Positions 7,878 through 16,830 of a stretch of 64,000 nt of DNA are shown here, piece after piece (positions within the stretch are counted from its first letter, which is position 1; each line of letters opens with the position of its first letter). The stretch spans positions 1 through 64,000 of the forward strand of contig NZ_SMYN01000017.1 of assembly GCF_004959935.1 (NCBI RefSeq), given 5' to 3'. The notes beneath the pieces are model-generated. The model was not told the origin of the DNA, made no database searches, and saw only the letters and a list, made by a program, of their open reading frames with translations. The position numbers and the translations under genes are program-made. This DNA is from Falsirhodobacter xinxiangensis. Lineage in GTDB: Bacteria > Pseudomonadota > Alphaproteobacteria > Rhodobacterales > Rhodobacteraceae.

Positions 7878-9376
7878 TCCGCTGCCACCGCGACAGTTTC
7901 CTCTTCCTCGTCGCCGCCTTCCAGTTCCAGCACCAGCGCCTCGATCTCGCGGGTGGCTTCGCGCAGGTGGCCAAGGATTGCCGCCGTGATGTCGTCGGGG
8001 TCGGTCAGGCCGTCCTCGGCTTCTTCCTCGGCCCGCAGCCAAGAGATGTCGAGGTTGTCACCGCGTGCGGCAATGTCCTCACGGGTGAAGCGGCGAAAAC
8101 GCCCTCCCTCGCCCTGATCCTCGCGCTCAGCATTACCTAAGGGATCATCACCGAAGGCCGCCTCGAACGCGGCAAAGTCCTCGACCCGCAGCGGCCGTGT
8201 CTTGCCGTAGGAGGGCGCGCCTGCGCGCATGTCGTAGACCCAGACGGCCTTCGTCCCGCCACTCTCGCTCCTGTCCCCATTGCGGGTGAAGAAGATGACG
8301 TTGGTCTTGACGCCCTGAGCGTAGAAGATGCCGGTGGGCAGGCGCAGGATCGTGTGCAGGTCGCACCAGTTCATCAGCATCTGTCGCAAGATGCGGCCCG
8401 TGCCGTGCTCGAAGAGCACGTTATCAGGGATGACCACGGCGGCACGGCCACCGGGGACTAGGCCACGGATGATGTGTTCGACAAAGGCCAACTGCTTGTT
8501 CGAGGTGTTCGCAGTGGTCGAGAAATCGCCCCGCTGCGGACGTCCACCGCCCTTCTTGGTTCCAAAGGGCGGGTTAGAGAGGATGAGGTCGGCCTTGAGC
8601 AGACTGGCGCCTTCGTCGGTCAGGGTGTCCATGGACTGCGCGTCACCCTCGATGCCGTGGAGCATGAGGTTCATCAGGCAGAGGCGGTGCGTATCAGGGA
8701 CCAGCTCGGCTAGGGAGTAGCAATCGCGGACCTGCTTTTCGGCTTCGCCGTCGGCCAAGCCGAAGAACTGGTCATTAGCCTCGTAGATCGCCCGGTGCGC
8801 GGCGACGATGAACCCACCAGTGCCGGCTGCGGGATCCTGAATGCGCTCACCCAGCTGAGGTTTGGTAAGGCGGATGATGCTGTCGATAAGTGGGCGCGGG
8901 GTGAAGTACTGGCCTGCACCCGACTTCTTGTCCTCGGCGTTCTTTTGCAGCAGGCCCTCGTAGAGGTCGCCCAAGCCTTCCTCACGTGCGTCGAACCAGT
9001 TAAGGTCGTTGATCGCCGTAGTCAGGCTTTTCAGGTTGGCAGGCTTGCGGAGGCGGGTCTGGGCGTTCTCAAAGATCGCGAGGACGAGCGGATCCTTCGG
9101 CGGCTTGAGTTTGCCCTCCGCGTCCTTCTCTTCAGGGTCGCCGAGGGAAGTCAGCAGGTGCTTGTAATGGGTAAGCTGGTCCAGCCCCTCGCGGGTGGTA
9201 ACGGTGGCCCAACGGTATTCTTCGGGAAGGCGTGTTTCCTGGTCGGTCTCTTCCATCATCTTGAGGAAGAGAAGATAGGTGAGTTCGGTCACGTACTCGG
9301 AATAGGTCACGCCATCGTCGCGCAGGACGTGGCAGAGGTTCCAGAGCTTGGCGACGATATCCTGCGTGGCGCTCAT
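7874..9376 (-). CDS. hsdM: Type I restriction-modification N6-adenine methyltransferase
   Basis: A 500-residue HsdM methylating subunit. An N-terminal helical domain (~1-140, DIVAKLWNLCHVLRDDG) precedes the methyltransferase fold. The SAM-binding motif I is DPAAGTGGF (181-189) and the catalytic motif IV is NPPF (268-271), which specifies N6-adenine methylation. The GAGQYFTPR motif, diagnostic of HsdM, is at ~153-161. The start at 9376 was chosen because it overlaps the hsdR stop as ATGA; five codons further upstream would run into hsdR. It sits in the hsdR-hsdM-hsdS operon and ends in an acidic tail. Confidence 0.95.
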   Translation of the reverse strand: MSATQDIVAKLWNLCHVLRDDGVTYSEYVTELTYLLFLKMMEETDQETRLPEEYRWATVTTREGLDQLTHYKHLLTSLGDPEEKDAEGKLKPPKDPLVLAIFENAQTRLRKPANLKSLTTAINDLNWFDAREEGLGDLYEGLLQKNAEDKKSGAGQYFTPRPLIDSIIRLTKPQLGERIQDPAAGTGGFIVAAHRAIYEANDQFFGLADGEAEKQVRDCYSLAELVPDTHRLCLMNLMLHGIEGDAQSMDTLTDEGASLLKADLILSNPPFGTKKGGGRPQRGDFSTTANTSNKQLAFVEHIIRGLVPGGRAAVVIPDNVLFEHGTGRILRQMLMNWCDLHTILRLPTGIFYAQGVKTNVIFFTRNGDRSESGGTKAVWVYDMRAGAPSYGKTRPLRVEDFAAFEAAFGDDPLGNAEREDQGEGGRFRRFTREDIAARGDNLDISWLRAEEEAEDGLTDPDDITAAILGHLREATREIEALVLELEGGDEEEETVAVAAE

Positions 9377-12300
9377 GCGGCGGGCTCCCAAGTTTCGGTG
9401 CGGATCTCGTCGAGGATGGTCTCAAGCTCACCCTTGAAGATCTTGTTCATGCGTTTGTAGCCGCCCTGCTGCAAGAAGGGAGGGCTGTCGAAGGCTTCGC
9501 GATCGATGACAACCTTGCTGGTCATCTCCTTGCCGATCTGCGTCAGCCATCGGCGCTGCACATCGTCCAGTTTGTGGGCATTTGCAACCCGCTGGATTGC
9601 GGCTGCCACGCGGTCGGCATAGGGCACCAGCGGGTCGCCCAAAGCAGCTTGGCGAATGAAGCCGATGATGGAGGCGGCGATGTCGTCGTTCGTCTTGTCG
9701 CGCCATGCCGTGCGCAGCGCGTTTTCCGTGAAGTTCTGCGCGTCCAAGGCAAGGCGCAGGTCGCGCAGGCTTTTGCGAGTCAGATCGCGTGGGCGGGTCA
9801 CCACGAGGCGCAGGGCATCGATCTGGTTGGTATTGTCACGGACGAAGGCTTGGAAGGCGTCGATGAAGTCGTCGGGCCGATCTCCCTCGCCATAGCCACG
9901 GCTGACGTCGATGATCTGGTCGTCGCCTTTGTAGATCGGAATGATCCGAGGCGGATTCTTGTCACCCTCGAAGTCGAAGAACTTCCCAAGGCCAGGACGA
10001 GCCTTCGTCCATTGCTGGACGTCCTCTGGCCTTTCCTTACGGAACCGATCGAGTGTCTCTTCCGGAGTTTCACCTGTCTGAGCTTCATATTGCTGACGGA
10101 TGTCCTCGTTCATCCGCTTCAGCTTGCGGGCCAGCTTGACGATGATCTGGTCGAGGATTTCTTCCTGATGTGCCGCATCATCACTGCCCTCAAACCCTTC
10201 GAACAGATCCTCGAAGTTCACCTTCGGGTTCACAACCACTGGCTTCATCTCGGTCATCGACTGGAGATTCGGATAAAGGTCCACCGCATCGTAAATCTGG
10301 AAGGCTTCCTTGCCGATCTCGTCGCAGCGACGGGTCGCCCTGCCGATCATCTGGTCGTAGAGGATGCGCGAATTCACGCGGCGCAGGAACACGAGGTTGG
10401 AGATGGAGGGTACGTCGATCCCGGTGGTCAGCAGGTCGACCGTCACCACGATGCGCGGATCGGCCTCGTTCTTGTATTTCAGTATCTGCTTCAGCGGTTT
10501 GTCCACAGAACCCGTGATCTTCTGGATCATCTCGTCGCGGATATCGAGCCCTTCGGCCCGGTAGGCGTCCCGGAGACAGTTTACTACCTCGTCGGCGTGG
10601 TCGTTGTTGGTCGCGAAGATAAGCGTCTTCCCAGCATTCGGCGATATGATGTCGATCCGCCGCGCCAGTTCCTCAGCGATCACCTGGTTGAACTTCGGCG
10701 CTCGCACCTTTCGATTGAAGTGCTCCACGGAAAAATTCAGATGATCCGGCAGTTTGGCCGTATCGATCTGCCCGGTGCGGGGGTCCAGCACATCAATTTC
10801 TTCACCCGCGTCGATCGTGATGCCTGCCGCGCTGAGGGCAGTTGTGATCAGGTGGGGTGGTTCGTGGTCGATCAGCCAACCGTCGATGACGGCCTCTCGA
10901 TAAGAATAGCGATAGATGGGGTCGCCGAAGATCTCGGATGTATGCAGCGCAGGTGTGGCCGTGAGGCCGACCTTAACTGCATCGAAATACTCGACGACGC
11001 GGCGATACTTTGAAACGTAGTCGTTCTGGTCCCGGAAGGACATTTCGGCGTCGCTCATCTCCTTGTCGAGGAGGTAGCCGCGATGACACTCGTCGATGAG
11101 GATCAGATCGTATTGATCGACCGGAGGACGGTCGGCAGGATCACGCTCCAACACTCGTTTGACCAGGCTCTGTACGGTGCAGATGTGGATCTTGGCGTCC
11201 CGATCAATGTCTTGGTCGTCGAGCCCTCGCAGGCCGAAGATGTCGGCAAAAGTTTTCGACCCCACCATGCGCGTGGTCTCGAAAGCGCTTTCGGCTTGTT
11301 CACCCAATGCACTGCGGTCAACGACAAAGCAGACCCGAAGAAAGCGCTTGGCCTCCAGAAGACGATAGATCATCGCGATCGCGAGCTTCGTCTTGCCGGT
11401 CCCCGTGGCCATCGCAACCAGCATCTCGCGCTGGCCCTCAGCGACACCCTGTTCGACGGCCGCGATTGCTAGCTTCTGGTAGGGGCGCAGCTCGAAACCA
11501 AAATTGAACGGCTTGTCGGCGAGTTCACTTTCCGCGGCGGCTGTATCAATCTCGAGCCGCTCTTCAAGCCCCTTAGGGGTGAACCAACCTTCTAACGGCC
11601 GTGCGGCGTTACTGTCGATCCGGCTGTCGCGGAACCAGATACCGCTCTGTGTTTTGATCGCCGGATAATACCCACGCCCGTTGGTGGCGAAAATGAACGG
11701 AACCTTGTGGGCACCCCAAGGCCCGCCTGCGGATTCGAAACTCCCGTCCATCTGGATGTCCCGAGAGTAACGGGTCGCTTGCGTATCCAAGGCTGCGCTA
11801 ACATTCAGTCGCTGCCGTTTGGCTTCGACGACGCCGACCAGTTTCTTCCCCAAGAAAAGCGCGTAGTCGGCAGGCCCTGAGGCTGTGGGCCATTCTGCAA
11901 TGGCCATGTTCCGGTTCTTCTCAGGCCGGACGCCTTTGCCGTAACGAAGCTCGTGGCTGTCGACGTCCCAGCCCGCAACACGAAGCTGCTCATCGATGAG
12001 AATACGGGTATCCGCTTCGTCAAATTCCATGTCCTTGGCGGACGCAAACGCCGCTTGGATGAAGGTTTTGGATTTCTCAGGATCAGCAAGCGTCCCACTT
12101 CGCTGTTCAGCTTCCTCGGCAAGCTCCGCGTAGATCTGCCTCTCTTCCTCCGCCAGACGAGCACGTTCTTCCGCGTTGATAACATCGGTTCTAGCGGCCT
12201 CGATCACCTCGGCAATGCGGGCGGTCTCTGCCGATTTTTCCCGAAGCTTCTGCTTCAGCTCCTCGACTTGGGCCTTCAGATCTGCAGAGTCGTCACTTGC

Positions 12301-12714
12301 CAGTCTTGGCGGAACGAATGCCATCGTCAGCTTCGGGTTTCCGGTAACCGAAGCGCGCAGCCAAACGCCCAGCCGATGGCAGAGTTTGACAGCCTCGAAG
12401 GCGAGACGACGTTCCCCTTTATAGCCGTGTACCGCCGAGTTGCCGTCCAGCCTAAGGCGGTGGAGCACATCAAGAATTTCGTTCGGGACAAGGCTATCTC
12501 GGCGAATGACTCTTAGCGTATCGGAAAAAGTCGGCTCGCCTTCGGGGGCTACTCCGGCATTCTCCGCTATGAAGTTTGCCAATCGTTCCGCAAACTGCCG
12601 GGTTTTGATGAGCGCGGTATTTGCGTCATCAACGAAGTAGCGCTCAGCGTGTGTTGCGAGGATCGCCAAGGGGCGATCGATTTCTAGCAAGTGATCAAAA
12701 TTCTGGTTGGGCAT
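9373..12714 (-). CDS. hsdR: Type I restriction enzyme translocase/nuclease subunit
   Basis: A 1113-residue HsdR of the EcoEI-like class. From the N-terminus there is a DUF4145-like helical region (~10-120) and a coiled coil (~145-205). The PD-(D/E)xK nuclease follows, with D283 in PADYALF and E297-A-K299 in VVEAKR. Then comes a superfamily 2 translocase with Walker A MATGTGKTK (435-443), DECH as motif II, GLTATPA as motif III, and a later QMIGRATRR motif VI. The C-terminal ~200 residues match an EcoEI-type assembly domain. It is the first gene of the operon, and no obvious defect is visible. It cleaves unmodified DNA after translocation. Its start (ATG at 12714) is preceded by a short A-rich stretch. 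Confidence 0.95.
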   Translation of the reverse strand: MPNQNFDHLLEIDRPLAILATHAERYFVDDANTALIKTRQFAERLANFIAENAGVAPEGEPTFSDTLRVIRRDSLVPNEILDVLHRLRLDGNSAVHGYKGERRLAFEAVKLCHRLGVWLRASVTGNPKLTMAFVPPRLASDDSADLKAQVEELKQKLREKSAETARIAEVIEAARTDVINAEERARLAEEERQIYAELAEEAEQRSGTLADPEKSKTFIQAAFASAKDMEFDEADTRILIDEQLRVAGWDVDSHELRYGKGVRPEKNRNMAIAEWPTASGPADYALFLGKKLVGVVEAKRQRLNVSAALDTQATRYSRDIQMDGSFESAGGPWGAHKVPFIFATNGRGYYPAIKTQSGIWFRDSRIDSNAARPLEGWFTPKGLEERLEIDTAAAESELADKPFNFGFELRPYQKLAIAAVEQGVAEGQREMLVAMATGTGKTKLAIAMIYRLLEAKRFLRVCFVVDRSALGEQAESAFETTRMVGSKTFADIFGLRGLDDQDIDRDAKIHICTVQSLVKRVLERDPADRPPVDQYDLILIDECHRGYLLDKEMSDAEMSFRDQNDYVSKYRRVVEYFDAVKVGLTATPALHTSEIFGDPIYRYSYREAVIDGWLIDHEPPHLITTALSAAGITIDAGEEIDVLDPRTGQIDTAKLPDHLNFSVEHFNRKVRAPKFNQVIAEELARRIDIISPNAGKTLIFATNNDHADEVVNCLRDAYRAEGLDIRDEMIQKITGSVDKPLKQILKYKNEADPRIVVTVDLLTTGIDVPSISNLVFLRRVNSRILYDQMIGRATRRCDEIGKEAFQIYDAVDLYPNLQSMTEMKPVVVNPKVNFEDLFEGFEGSDDAAHQEEILDQIIVKLARKLKRMNEDIRQQYEAQTGETPEETLDRFRKERPEDVQQWTKARPGLGKFFDFEGDKNPPRIIPIYKGDDQIIDVSRGYGEGDRPDDFIDAFQAFVRDNTNQIDALRLVVTRPRDLTRKSLRDLRLALDAQNFTENALRTAWRDKTNDDIAASIIGFIRQAALGDPLVPYADRVAAAIQRVANAHKLDDVQRRWLTQIGKEMTSKVVIDREAFDSPPFLQQGGYKRMNKIFKGELETILDEIRTETWEPAA

Positions 12715-12973
12715 AAAAAAGGTGCTCGAGCGCTTCGGTTATGCCAAGAGTTGACCGATTTTCCGACCATCGCAAGCTGATAGAGGTCAGCTGTAAGCAG
12801 TAAGGGGAGGGACTCTACTGTGCGGCTACAATTTGCCCTGCGTTGACGCGAGACGGTTGTCCTGCGGCACCGCAGGGTGGGGAACTTCGGTCCGCCATTC
12901 TAGCCCGAACGGCAGCTTAGGACCTACCAGGCTTCCAACGCGTCCGCCGACTGACGCTACATCGCTGACGATT
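12715..12973. other. Intergenic region between hsdR and the resolvase gene
   Basis: This gap of 259 bases should carry the hsdRMS promoter, reading leftwards, and the 3' flank of the resolvase gene. A GC-rich hairpin, CCTGCGG around CA with CCGCAGG (about 12860-12875), is the clearest element and could terminate either transcript. No open frame or repeat copy was convincing here. Confidence 0.35.
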
Positions 12974-13516
12974 TCAACAGATTCTCCGGATTGTCTTCAC
13001 GCTAACTTTGAACAGTTCAGCGACCTCGTTCAGCGGTCGCAGTTCGATATCTCGCATGCGCTTGACTTCCTCCGCTTGCGCCGGGCTTAGAGAGCGCGGT
13101 CTCCCTCCGACTTTGCCGCGCTTTCTGGCTGCCTCGAGGCCTTCGCGTGTTCTCTCCGATATGCGTTCACGTTCGAACTGCGCGATGCTTGCGAAGACGT
13201 GGAACACCAATCTGCCCGAGGGCGTCGTTGTGTCGATATCTTCTGCCAACGATCTAAACTCGGCACCTGCTCTTTGAATGACATCTACGATTTCCAATAG
13301 GTCACGCAGCGACCGTGCGAGTCGATCGTACTTCGTGACGACAACCACATCCCCCATGCGGAGCTGGTCTAGCATGCGGTCCAGTTCCGGCCGATCGCGT
13401 CGTGACCCGCTGATCCGATCTGAGAAGATGCGTTCGACACCTGCAGCATTCAGTGCGTCGAGCTGTCCGTCTAACTTTTGCTCGCTGGTCGAGACGCGGG
13501 CGTAGCCAATCAGCAT
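12974..13516 (-). CDS. Serine resolvase/invertase
   Basis: A 180-residue small serine recombinase of the Tn3 resolvase/DNA invertase family. The catalytic region opens with IGYARVSTSEQ (nucleophile S9). The active-site arginines sit in YDRLARSLRDL, and FERERISERTREGLEAARKRGKVGGRP forms the E-helix and hinge. A C-terminal helix-turn-helix ends in NEVAELFKVSVKTIRRIC. The protein resolves or inverts DNA between paired sites. A candidate site lies directly upstream (13517-13700). It is far from tniQ, so it may belong to a separate element rather than being the tniR of the transposition module. Confidence 0.92.
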   Translation of the reverse strand: MLIGYARVSTSEQKLDGQLDALNAAGVERIFSDRISGSRRDRPELDRMLDQLRMGDVVVVTKYDRLARSLRDLLEIVDVIQRAGAEFRSLAEDIDTTTPSGRLVFHVFASIAQFERERISERTREGLEAARKRGKVGGRPRSLSPAQAEEVKRMRDIELRPLNEVAELFKVSVKTIRRIC

Positions 13517-13774
13517 GGACAGAAACCTCCCAAAACCACCTAAGTTTTGTCCGTAGGTTTTGTCTTGATCAAGTACCTGTTCTCAGTAGGGGCATGGCAC
13601 AAGGACAAAAACGACCGTTTTTGGACAATTAGTTCTGGCAAGGGGTTTATTTCCGATGTGGCGGACGGAGTTGCCCTTTGTCTTGCCCGTGTCAATAGCG
13701 GCTATGAGACCGTTTGCCGAAAGGTAACTTTTAGATGATCATGCGCGAGATGTAGACGATGTGATGAGGCGGCC
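13517..13774. promoter_or_regulatory. Candidate res/recombination region upstream of the resolvase
   Basis: Small serine recombinases usually act at sites just upstream of their own gene. Here GTTTTGTCC (13544-13552) recurs inverted as GGACAAAA (13603-13610). A perfect dyad AAAAACG-AC-CGTTTTT occupies 13607-13622, and a further TTTTGTC lies at about 13558. This cluster of related inverted motifs between the resolvase and the next gene fits res subsites and an overlapping promoter. The remainder to 13774 shows nothing else; a 63-codon frame at 13547 has no coding signs. Confidence 0.4.
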
Positions 13775-15628
13775 ATGGTCAAGAAAGTCAATGAAGCCAG
13801 TATTCGTGACCACCTTGCGGCACATCTCGATTTAATTGAGCCAGGACTGATTCTGGTAGACATCGAGTTCCACCTTCCCAATGGCCACGGCGCCTCGGGC
13901 TTTCTTGATATCTTCGCGCGCGATGCGTCCGGCAAGCTAGCTATTATCGAAATCAAGCGGACCGATGCAGCGGCGCGCGAGGCGATCCAGGAACTTTACA
14001 AATATGTTCCGCTGCTGCGCGAACGCTTCTTCATCAAGGATACCGACATCCGCCTCATCCTCCTCGCGGTGGCATGGCATGAACTGGTAACGCCCTATGC
14101 CGAGTTTGCGGCCTCAGCGCCTTATGAAATCAGTGCGGGAAAGATCGTCCTCGACACGTCGGGAACGCCAACCGCAATTGAGCCAGCGGTGCTGGAAGCG
14201 TCATCTAGCGAACGAAAAATTGGTGTCCGGCACTTCCTGTGGGGCTTTCCGGATGCGGCAACCGCCAGCAAGGCGGTCACCATTATTGCTCGGCGTGTTC
14301 AGTGTTTCGGCATCAGTGATTTCGTTCTGATCCAGAGCCGCGGGGCCACGCCAAGCCTCAGGGAGCGATCGTTCCTCTATTTCGCGCAGCGAGAACTGCG
14401 CTTCGAAGATTATATGGCGATGATTGATCGGCATTTTGACGAGGACCAGCTTGACGAATTTCGCGAAAGCATTGCAAACCTCAGCGAGCTCGAGGACCGT
14501 GTCGCGGAGGCCTCGAACGCGGTGTGGCACCTCTATGGCGGCGTGCCGTATCGGGAGATTGGCGCTGATAATGCGGAGATCGCGCACCCTGAAAAAGGCG
14601 GACGCTGGTTCGAGGAGGGTGCGCAGGAAGAAATTATCGTCCACCGCTTCGGCCGCTTCGTCGATCCCTGGCTAAGTGACGCGACGATCATCGAGGAAAT
14701 CCGCGGTGAAGGTGCCGAGTCTGACTTCCGCCTGCACTTCTCGGCGCGTACCGACTCGCCGCCGCAGATGAAAGCACTACGCGCTAGGGTCGAAAACATC
14801 TTCTTCTTCAATGAAGCGTGGCTGGGCACGGTAACCCAACTCATCCGCTATGCCGAACGCACGGGCGACAGCGCGCGGATTGAGTTAATCGCCTACAGCC
14901 CGGAAGATATTCTTCGCGCGATCGCGGGGTCGGCGTTCGGCTTTCCCGGCTATGTCCCGACCTTCCGGCTCGAGATCGAACATGACGGCGTCACAGAGCG
15001 GTACATCGGGCTACCCGAATGGGACGGCTCGCCTCCCGACTTCAATAGAGTCATGACCGAACATTTTCACGGCGATGATTTCGACTATTTCTTCGCCTGC
15101 CACCTCGGCGAGAATCGCACGATGAATCGGGACATCATGACCGATCTTGGGCTGCGCTATTCGGTATTCCGCGAGACCGGCAAGAAGCCCGAACGCATCC
15201 GCGTGCAGGGCTCGTCGATCGTCCCAGTGAAGGGCGAGATCCGCTCGCTCAACCTGCTGGTTCACGAGCATCACGAAGAAGTCGACAAGCTCGTCGAGAT
15301 CTTCATGCGCGTCGACCAAGGCTTTGCCGAGACGATCTTAACCTTCATCAACAACGACCTCCATGTCGCCGAGCGGCAAATTGCGGATATAATCGCCGAC
15401 GTCCCACGCCGCGACGAGGGCATCTATTGGTGCGGCGATATCGCAAATTGCAACCTGTGCGGGATAAGTTTCGCGCCGCTGCAGTTCATGATTGATGCAA
15501 GCCTCAGGATCGGCGGCGCCGGGAATGTCTGCGCGCTCTGCTTCCTACGGGAGGGGCGCGGCATCGGAGAAGGGCGCGGTCAGGTCTATGAGGCCCACGA
15601 CGAGGGCTGGCTGCTGATCGCCGGATAG
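13775..15628 (+). CDS. Large PD-(D/E)xK nuclease-like protein with zinc-ribbon tail
   Basis: A 617-residue protein I cannot assign to a named family. Residues ~8-80 resemble the NucS/DUF91-type nuclease core: D45 in SGFLDIFARD, E59-I-K61 in IIEIKRTDAA, then a helix with Q72 (EAIQELYKY). This is the usual D...ExK...Q arrangement of restriction-like nucleases. The middle ~400 residues have no motif I recognise. The C-terminal 65 residues contain C553, C559-x2-C562 and C586-x2-C589, which look like a zinc ribbon. It lies in a defence-type cargo and ends 14 bases from the convergent HNH-ATPase gene. An effector nuclease of an undescribed defence system is plausible but inferred. GC content resembles the neighbours. 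Confidence 0.75.
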   Translation: MVKKVNEASIRDHLAAHLDLIEPGLILVDIEFHLPNGHGASGFLDIFARDASGKLAIIEIKRTDAAAREAIQELYKYVPLLRERFFIKDTDIRLILLAVAWHELVTPYAEFAASAPYEISAGKIVLDTSGTPTAIEPAVLEASSSERKIGVRHFLWGFPDAATASKAVTIIARRVQCFGISDFVLIQSRGATPSLRERSFLYFAQRELRFEDYMAMIDRHFDEDQLDEFRESIANLSELEDRVAEASNAVWHLYGGVPYREIGADNAEIAHPEKGGRWFEEGAQEEIIVHRFGRFVDPWLSDATIIEEIRGEGAESDFRLHFSARTDSPPQMKALRARVENIFFFNEAWLGTVTQLIRYAERTGDSARIELIAYSPEDILRAIAGSAFGFPGYVPTFRLEIEHDGVTERYIGLPEWDGSPPDFNRVMTEHFHGDDFDYFFACHLGENRTMNRDIMTDLGLRYSVFRETGKKPERIRVQGSSIVPVKGEIRSLNLLVHEHHEEVDKLVEIFMRVDQGFAETILTFINNDLHVAERQIADIIADVPRRDEGIYWCGDIANCNLCGISFAPLQFMIDASLRIGGAGNVCALCFLREGRGIGEGRGQVYEAHDEGWLLIAG

Positions 15629-15642
15629 CTGGCGCACGGCTG

Positions 15643-16830
15643 TCAGATCGGCAGCACGGCTTCGATTATGCCCGACGTAGTGTTGGTACGAGCGGTCAAT
15701 TGATAGACCTGCCACCCTAGGCCTTTGATGTCGTCCGTGATCTTGAACTGCGTGACGATGGTCTGGAACCGACATTCGCCCCTTGAGAAGTAATCGAGAT
15801 AAACAGCGAATCCGGCGTCATCGATCCCGAGATTGGGGCGTTCGACGATTAGCAACGCGGGCGCGACCGAGGCGACGCTGGCCATATGGGCGATCGCGAA
15901 CTCCATGATGACGCGGCCCTGTTCACCGCCGGACAAAATGCCGAAGGGCATCTCCGCTCCGCTCTGGAGAGTGCAACGCAGAACTTCGCGCACCTCGCCA
16001 TCGTCATCAGCCTCCCTCTCAAACCGCGCTGCGCGCAAGTACATTGTGTCGCTATCGATCATCGCGGCCAGCGATCGAACGCTGATCTCGTCGAGATGCA
16101 AAAGGCTCATCAGATTGGCGAGATCGTCTTTAGCTTGATGATCGCGGCGCTTAGCTAGAACAGTGATCGCAATGCGATGATGGTTGAAAGCAACCCGGCG
16201 ATCGTCGAGGTCGCACTGTACCACGTTATTGTCGGTTTCGACTTCAAGCTTATGCTCGCCCGGCGCGTCGAACAAGAGGGTGTAGTGGAGCCGATGCGGC
16301 GTCATCCAGCGCCCCAAGCGGCGAGGGCTGTCGAGGACGGATAGCCAATCAAGCAGCGCGGTCTTGCCGCTCTCATTCATCCCGATGAGGAACGTCGTTT
16401 TGCCGAATGCAATCGTCGTGGGGGCGAAGAGCGGCGTGGCGTTAAGCGTCATCGAGCGCACGAACCCGAAGGCAGTCGCGCGCCCGCTATGCTCATAGGC
16501 GGTGCGGTACTCGTGAAGCGCTTTCCAGCTCTTGAGTACTGCGACGGGGTAGCGCCTGCCGGTATTCTTATCGATCAAATCGGCATGATGGCCGCACATC
16601 CAGATGCCGTTGGTGATCGCCTTGAGCTGATCTGGCGTCAGCGTGCCCTGCCCGCGCGGGCCGTATTCGGATGCTGCGTAGATATGCGCAGCCTTACCGG
16701 TGTTCTCGACTTCGTCGGCCTTCTCGCCGGGGCCGATGGTAAGACGGTCGCATCCTGGGAACGCGCAGCGATAGGCTGCGCGCTGCGCGAGCTTCAAGCG
16801 GACCGGCTGCAGGAATGACTCGCGTGGCAT
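15643..16830 (-). CDS. HNH nuclease fused to an ABC/OLD-like ATPase
   Basis: A 395-residue fusion. Residues ~15-90 form an HNH-type nuclease: C22-x4-C27, H49 in AAHIYAAS, N74 and C79-G-H81-H82 in NGIWMCGHH. Residues ~125-395 form a compact RecF/SMC/OLD-like ATPase with Walker A GMNESGKT (150-157) and ABC signature LSGGEQGRV (299-307). Where a Walker B DE pair is expected (compare LLDEPALGLH in the OLD protein of this window) the sequence is LIVERPNLGID, that is E-R, so ATP hydrolysis may be lost. The start at 16830 is preceded by GGGGGGAG. HNH and ABC-type ATPase together recall the two-gene Septu system, but as one short chain; that link is inference. Confidence 0.75.
   Translation of the reverse strand: MPRESFLQPVRLKLAQRAAYRCAFPGCDRLTIGPGEKADEVENTGKAAHIYAASEYGPRGQGTLTPDQLKAITNGIWMCGHHADLIDKNTGRRYPVAVLKSWKALHEYRTAYEHSGRATAFGFVRSMTLNATPLFAPTTIAFGKTTFLIGMNESGKTALLDWLSVLDSPRRLGRWMTPHRLHYTLLFDAPGEHKLEVETDNNVVQCDLDDRRVAFNHHRIAITVLAKRRDHQAKDDLANLMSLLHLDEISVRSLAAMIDSDTMYLRAARFEREADDDGEVREVLRCTLQSGAEMPFGILSGGEQGRVIMEFAIAHMASVASVAPALLIVERPNLGIDDAGFAVYLDYFSRGECRFQTIVTQFKITDDIKGLGWQVYQLTARTNTTSGIIEAVLPI

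Noticed and set aside
12840-12960. Possible further copy of the dispersed repeat on the minus strand near 12840-12960
   Set aside because: It contains a GGCGGACCGAAG-like stretch but lacks the central ATGCTGC/GCAGC palindrome and the GGCCCAT arm.
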